DNA of 64,000 nt from Glossina fuscipes (Eukaryota; Arthropoda; Insecta; Diptera; Glossinidae), in contig NW_023998651.1 of assembly GCF_014805625.2 (NCBI RefSeq), forward strand, positions 979,742 to 1,043,741, written 5' to 3'. How positions within the stretch are numbered: the first letter of the stretch is position 1; each line of letters starts with the position of its first letter. Shown in pieces: positions 58,961-64,000 of this stretch. The notes beneath the pieces were generated by a model. That model did not search any database. It was not told where the DNA came from and was given only the letters and a program-made list of their open reading frames with translations. Position numbers and translations under genes: made by a program.

Positions 58961-59515
58961 CCAACGAAAAGAAAGAAGGGAATTATTAGAACCAAAAAGA
59001 AAAAAATTCAAAAGAATCCACTACTCTAAGTTTATCTACAAATTTAAGAAATTTAATAAATTTCTCCGTTACGTTGTCACTGTAACAAGAGAGAAAAAGA
59101 ACAAGAGAAAGCTAAACGTAACTGGAAGCCCGAAAAAAAAGGAAATACAAATCAAAAAAATTTTCTTTTAAATTACACATAAAATCTCCACTACTGAAGC
59201 GGTAAACAAGCCAAGAGAAAAGCTATTCACACCAAAGGAAGAGAAAATAAAAAAATAAAAAAAGTAACTCAAAAGAAAAAACTAGGTAAGACTCGAAAGA
59301 GATTTAGATTTGCGATCACAAGTGCTAATCGCAAGAACCAAAACGAAAATGACAAAAATTTTAATATAATTAATGAATTTTTACACTTTACAAGTTCAAA
59401 CCTCTTATACTTTTACAAATACCTAGTTTTAAACGCGTATAAAACGAAAACAAAATTATTTTAAGCAATAAAACTGACAAAAGCGTACGACCTCGCGCGC
59501 GTCAGTTGCCAGACT

Positions 59516-59700
59516 CGACTTTTGCCGCCAGTTTTGCTTCAGACTAAGGAATTTATTAGAAAATGACAAGTGCGTGTATCGACGGCTACAAGCTATGAAT
59601 ATATATGCGCGATATTTGTGGTGTGGGTGTATTACCGGTACAGGAAATAGCGGGCCCGGCCTCAGGTGACATTTATACGAATACATACGCATATACATGC
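59516..59700. other. Spacer with ACAY-like microsatellite
   Basis: The end of this spacer (59670-59713) is an alternating ATACATACGCATATACATGC type repeat, which served as insertion target for the next element. Confidence 0.55.
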
Positions 59701-59713
59701 AAATACACGCAAA
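59701..59713. repeat. 13-bp target site duplication (left) of R1-clade element
   Basis: AAATACACGCAAA here is repeated exactly at 62951-62963, directly after the poly(A) end of the element. Confidence 0.75.
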
Positions 59714-59781
59714 ATAAAACAAAAATAAAAAAAAAAATAATGTAAAAATAAAGAAAATAAAATGAAAGTAAAACAACACCG

Positions 59782-61000
59782 GTGTCTGTCGGTTCGACAA
59801 AAAAAGCAGACGGCAGTAATGTGAACGAAAGGAACTCATTTAAGGCGAGTAGCAGAATGCTATGTTCGCTGGTCGGCGGCCAAGCCCAGCCACAGTCGCT
59901 TACAAAGCTAGTTAGATTACCCACGACAGACGCGGGAGACAGGCCACCCTTTATAAGACTGGATGACCATTTAGAGGCACTGATGGAAATGTTGGAGGAC
60001 GGCAAAAGGCGATCCATTCATCAGGCCATGAGAGATGCCATTGAAGGCATCAGAGTGGTAAGGTCGAAAATATCGAAAAATCCTCTCAAACGACTTCTCC
60101 CCCTAATCTAAGGGGGCCGGGGAAGAGAGATGCTCCGGAAGCCAAGCCGAAAACGAGCGCCGCGAAGAGGAGATAGCCTGGTGACATAGACGCACCAATT
60201 GCCAAGCGTCGTAACGAGGCCAGCATATCCAAGGCGGCCCTGCAGAAGCCCACCGGCCAAACTACACGGGTTAACAGCGAGGTCAGCAACAAGAAAACGC
60301 CCAGGAAGGGGAAGGACCGCACACTGCAAGTCTGTAGAGCAAAGCGGTACGCCATCGTCATAGCTGCGAGCGGCAAGCTCTCCTAAGCAGAAATGTTAGC
60401 CAGGGTTAAGGTTGAACGCAAGCTGAAACAGCTAGGCGAGGCGGTCCACAAAATCGGAAGAACGCAGAAAGGCGACCTGCTGCCAAAAATGAATAAAAAC
60501 GAAGTAGAAGCGGAAGAGCTGAAGAAAGCAGTGAGTTCCCTACTAGGTAATCAGGCAGCATTTAGAAGCCCGAAACAACACGGTATAGTCGAGTACAGGA
60601 ACATAGACGAAATCGCTTCAAAGGAGTATATATGCGAAGCCATAACGAACCAATATGGGCTGGTAAACGCAGAAGTAGTTAGCCTGAGTAAGGTCTACGG
60701 CGGCACCCAAACGACAACCATCAACCTGCCGCAAGAAGAAGTCAACAAGCTACTTTCTGGTGACAAGCTAAAAGTAGGCTGAGTTGGGCTGACTAAGAGA
60801 GTACCGAACATTGGTGAAATGTTACCATTGCCTGGCATTCGGGAACATTGCTAAGCCATGTAAAGGAGGATACGGCCGATCAGAGGTCTGCTGACAATGC
60901 GGAGGAGATGGGCACATCGCAAGAGAGTGCTGCAAAGGTGTGCTGTGCATTTTCTGCAAAGGCACGCCAAATGCGGACGCTAAACATGTAACAAAATTGT
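59782..61000 (+). pseudogene. R1-like ORF1 (gag-like) with CCHC knuckles
   Basis: The N-terminal frame (59782-60111) has RLDDHLEALMEMLEDGKRR, a coiled region shared with the partial element at the right edge. A middle frame (60393-60782) has KLKQLGEAVHKIGRTQKGDL, then TTTINLPQEEVNKLLSGDK. Knuckles in other frames at 60830-60990 read C-x2-C-GGDGHIAREC and CKGVLCIFCKG. A TGA lies between the first Cys pair. Frameshifts at about 60110, 60390 and 60780 break it up. Confidence 0.7.
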
Positions 61001-61099
61001 AACAACACTCTTCCTGCAAAGGCCGCCATCCGTAGCGGTGGATTTCTTTGGAAGGGAGCAAGAGCCTCCCCCAATTATTATTACGGGAGACCTGCTTGC

Positions 61100-62690
61100 G
61101 GCTACCAAAATAAAGGTGACAAAAAAGCCCCAGGTGCGGACGGATTTCCTAATAAAGCCCTGAAGGCTGCGATTAAGGTTAGACCGGAGATATTTACCCA
61201 GCTTCTGCAACAATGTCTCAAAGAAAGAGTCTTCCCAGAAAATGGAAGATGCAGAATCTGGTCCTGATCCCCGAAAGTAACAAGCCATCGTCTGTACCGT
61301 CGTCATACAGGCCTATCTGGCTTCTGGATACGATGGGTAAATTGTTAGTGTTAGTAATAGACGAGCGTCTTCTGCTAGTAGCCGAAGGAAATGGTGCCCT
61401 AACCAATACGGCTTCAGAAGAGCGTAGTCGAAAATAGATACCATAAAACACCTAGTGAGCCTGGCGCCAAGAAATACTGTGCCCTGATTACACTATACTT
61501 TAAGAAGGCCTTCAACTCGGCAGATTGATGAGCTGTCCGCAAGGCTCTTATAAGAGCACAGGTTCCAAAGTATGTATTAGACATCATAACAAGTTACCGA
61601 ACCGTACCTTGGTGCGTGAAAGCGACAGCTGTACAGAAATGTATAAAATATCAGCTGGCATCCCACGAGGGTGAGTTCTTGGTCCACTCTTGTGGAATAT
61701 GAAGTATAACGATGTTCCCAAATTGCAGCTGCCCACAAGCACAGCAAATATTGGATTCGCCGACGACATAGCGATAATGGTGGTCGCAAAGCAAATTGCA
61801 GACATCGAAGCAAAAGCTACCGAGGCAATCATACGCACCAAAGGGTGGTTAAACATGGTGGGCCTGGAGCTGGCTGAATACAAAACGGAAATTGTGCTTG
61901 TGAGCAGCCGGAAGAAACTAGAGACGTGCAGGATAAAAATCGATGATCAAATAATGCAATCAGTCCCCGCGCTCAAATATCTGGAAGTTAATTTGACCAC
62001 CGCCTTAACTTCTGGCGTCATATTGATTACGTGGCGAAGGAAGTGGCATCCAGACGGCACTGGTAAGGATTGTGCCAAATGTGGGTGGGCTTAAAACAGC
62101 TAAGTAGAAGGTCGAAAACACGGTGGTGACCTCATTTATTATATATGTGCGCTCAGTACGGGCGGGCGCGCTGACTATAAAAACGGCACTCAGAAAACTG
62201 GCGGTGGTATACTGTCGGAAGAAGCAGCCCCAGTAATAGCAGGTACTCTGCCAGTCGACGAGATGAGCCACATCTACGAACGGCGTCCCGGCATCGAGCT
62301 CTCCGCACGCGGCATAAGAAGCGAGGAACGGATGACCTCATTGAGGATATGGTAGTCGAGGTGGGAAAGAGCGACCAAAGGAAGATGAGCGTTCGTTCTT
62401 ATCCCTAGCGTAAAACGATGGGTTTTAAATTATTACCTGACCCAGTTCCTGACTGGCCATGGCTGCATTCGGAAGTATCTGCACAAATTCGGTCACGACA
62501 GCTCGTCTTACTGCCCGATATGCGCGGATGCGAACAAAGACGTAGAGGACGTAATGTTCTACTGCCACAGATTTGAGAACGGGCGGCCTCATGCGCCATC
62601 TAACGAGATTACGACCGTAATGCTCGAACGTGCAGCAGGTTGGATCACCTTAAACGCATTCGCTAGCAATACCCTCGTGGAGTTACGATG
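61100..62690 (+). pseudogene. R1-like reverse transcriptase and C-terminal zinc domain
   Basis: Blocks in order: PNKALKAAIKVRPEIFTQLL (about 61150), NLVLIPESNKPSSVPSSYRP (61255-61320), NIGFADDIAIMVVAKQIADI (61750) with the catalytic ADD pair kept, and LELAEYKTEIVLVSSRKKLE. After shifts near 62050, APVIAGTLPVDEM (62230) and the C-terminal YCPICADANKDVEDVMFYC (about 62510) follow. The endonuclease domain expected before the reverse transcriptase is deleted at about 61060-61110. Confidence 0.75.
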
Positions 62691-62950
62691 ACTGGAGAGA
62701 CAACGTGAGACAGGAGGCAGTGGAGACCAATATTCGACTACACTAAGGTCCCGCCTTACGATGCGCATTAATTGGAATCAGCTTCGGCGAAGTAATACCT
62801 AACGGAGGTGCCGCGGAAGAGAGTGATTAGAAGAAGAGAGGGTAGTTTTTAGTACCTACGCGCCATGGATGGCGAACCGTGCATCCTGATACTGAGAATC
62901 AGCAGTATCTTCTAAAGATTTTCTACCTCTAGCTCGCAGAAAAAAAAAAA

Positions 62951-62963
62951 AAATACACGCAAA
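62951..62963. repeat. 13-bp target site duplication (right) of R1-clade element
   Basis: Exact repeat of 59701-59713 after the poly(A) tract. Confidence 0.75.
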
Positions 62964-64000
62964 CACAGGCAGACCACAGGGGTAAGATCAAGCTACTGTG
63001 GGGGTCACGGGTAGCGGATTGTGATCAGCCTGCATGTTCCCAAGAGTATATATGTAAGCTAGCTGCGAATAACTAATGAGCAGTCCCCGACCAAGAGTGG
63101 TAGAGAATGAGCGTCGGCTGAAAAAGCCACATGATCCTGCGAGCCTTCAGTGACGGGACGAATAAGCGTTGTCCGTTCAGTAGGTACTCCCCATTCTTAG
63201 CATGGGAATAGCAGTTCTACGAAGCCTATGGACGGGCAGCAAGACCGAGCCCGGTAAGGTCTTGATTATGGTATACCGGAACATCTACTTGAAAATAGGA
63301 TTTCGTGCTTGTGGTGGCAATATTCTCTTACCTGAGTAGGTTGGAGTGGCACCCAGCCAAAATGGCTTTCGGGCTAATACTGACACCGCCCCAGTTGCGT
63401 TAAAGTTATAGCAAGTCTGGAAAGTAAGTTCTAGCCCGCACCGTTAAGTTGGTGGGTATAGGCACAGTTGAGCAGCTAGCATCAACCGCCTGCATGGCCT
63501 CACTGCCTGCAAAGATGACCATGCGGTCCTAACAGCAACTACACCAGCGAAGCCGTATAGCGGCTTCCCAGTTTGCACCCAATTACAATGCATTTTAAGC
63601 AAAAAACCAATACACCAACAGACACTAGGGATCACGCCGGTGTTTTGTGCGAAGAGAATCTCTTCAAAGTGAGCGGAAGAAAGAGGAAGTCGCCAGTAGG
63701 CCTGCAAACGCAGCCTCATCTCGGACAAACGCTCCCCGAGAGGTCAAACCACACACATCAGTAGATGTGGAGAACGTGGCAGCTTTGGTAAAGCTGGGTG
63801 ACTATATAAAGGATTTGGTGGTGATGCTGCAGGAGAATGATGGAAAGAGGCGGCACATAAACCAACAAATGCGCGACACAATAGACGGCATGAGATGTCT
63901 CTATGTGCTTAACGTGAATACCTGTCGTGCAGGCCCGGTGGAACACGGAGTGTGGAAACGCACACTCAGAGCTCGGAGGAAAAACCTCGAGTTTCAGTGG
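62964..64000 (+). mobile_element. Second, distinct R1-clade element, 5' part only
   Basis: A GC-richer, gene-free leader (62964 to about 63640) precedes an ORF1-like reading: SERKKEEVASRP, then from 63769 VENVAALVKLGDYIKDL, MLQENDGKRRHINQQMRD and a TIDGMR. This parallels the ORF1 start of the preceding element (MEMLEDGKRR-HQAMRDAIEGIR) but is clearly diverged. It runs off the window. The frame is shifted near 63640-63660. Confidence 0.6.

Larger units (their letters stand above)
54793..59515 (-). mobile_element. CR1/jockey-group non-LTR retrotransposon, copy E (most complete)
   Basis: This 4.7-kb copy has both ends: the 5' terminus at about 59515 (GAGTCTGGCAACTGAC on the minus strand) and a 3' AAATA-repeat tail at 54793-54825. 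Order on the minus strand: 5' UTR (59515-59000), ORF1 with PHD-like finger (about 58960-57890), ORF2 endonuclease (57865-57258), linker (57245-56673), reverse transcriptase (56397-55584), C-terminus (55630-55313), 3' UTR. A few frameshifts and a broken active site show it is dead. Confidence 0.88.
59714..62950 (+). mobile_element. R1-clade non-LTR retrotransposon, internally deleted
   Basis: ORF1 (59782 to about 61000) ends in zinc knuckles. ORF2 lacks the endonuclease, and the reverse transcriptase begins directly at about 61110. A C-terminal zinc-binding motif (about 62500) is followed by a 3' UTR and poly(A) (62940-62950). The flanking 13-bp duplications and the poly(A) mark both ends. The FADDIA reverse transcriptase box and the ORF2 C-terminal Cys motif are typical of the R1 clade. 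The ACAY-like target recalls Waldo-type R1 elements. Confidence 0.8.

Noticed and set aside
59456..60017. Overlapping minus-strand frames of 114-127 codons
   Set aside because: They run through low-complexity poly-T/A leader sequence antisense to the R1-like ORF1 and have no homology.

Overview
This is an AT-rich stretch of insect (dipteran) genome. It holds one intact protein-coding gene set in a dense field of mostly dead transposable elements. The gene is an orthologue of Drosophila legless (lgs, BCL9 family), the Wnt/Wingless adaptor that links Armadillo/beta-catenin to Pygopus. It lies on the + strand, with six exons recognised between 30103 and 39527. Splice phases agree across all six, giving 1468 codons plus a stop. 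The first coding exon was not found. A higher fly, possibly a tephritid, is my inference from the lgs sequence and the transposon families; nothing here proves the species. lgs sits on the repeat-rich Muller F element in Drosophila, and the crowding by transposons here fits that kind of neighbourhood.

Layout, left to right. 1-1993: a CR1/jockey-group non-LTR copy (A, minus). 2895-5940: a degenerate BEL/Pao retrotransposon (minus), interrupted at 4799-5094 by a 296-bp piggyBac-like MITE with TTAA duplications. 6376-9662: CR1-like copy B (plus). 10033-11283: a nearly full-length mariner with recognisable terminal inverted repeats and a dead transposase (minus). About 12130-12330: a second, different mariner relic. 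14366-17886: CR1-like copy C (minus), followed by a 10-base assembly gap. About 18440-18640: a Ty3/gypsy-type integrase scrap. 20195-22090: CR1-like copy D (minus). 22540-23850: a repeat-rich, LTR-like region with tandem repeats, nested palindromes and a TATA/initiator pair. 24405-24640: a third mariner relic (irritans type). 25366-29776: an I-clade non-LTR element (copy 1, plus) ending in TAA repeats, directly upstream of lgs. 30103-39527: lgs. 44040-46330: a second BEL/Pao relic (plus), carrying a nested ~90-bp I-like fragment with a perfect 12-bp target duplication. 46920-50362: CR1-like copy C' (plus), part of which is an inverted duplicate of copy C. 50363-53485: I-like copy 2 (minus). 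54793-59515: the most complete CR1-like copy (E, minus). 59714-62950: an R1-clade element with poly(A) and a 13-bp target duplication. 62964-64000: the start of a second R1-clade element, cut by the window edge.

Apart from lgs no host gene is supported. The elements do not form a shared pathway; they record successive and nested insertions. The most notable structures are the long, nearly identical inverted repeat (arms 14366-16525 and 46920-48657) that brackets lgs with a 30-kb spacer, a stop-free 57-bp intron inside the lgs coding region, and several nested insertions whose duplications are still exact.
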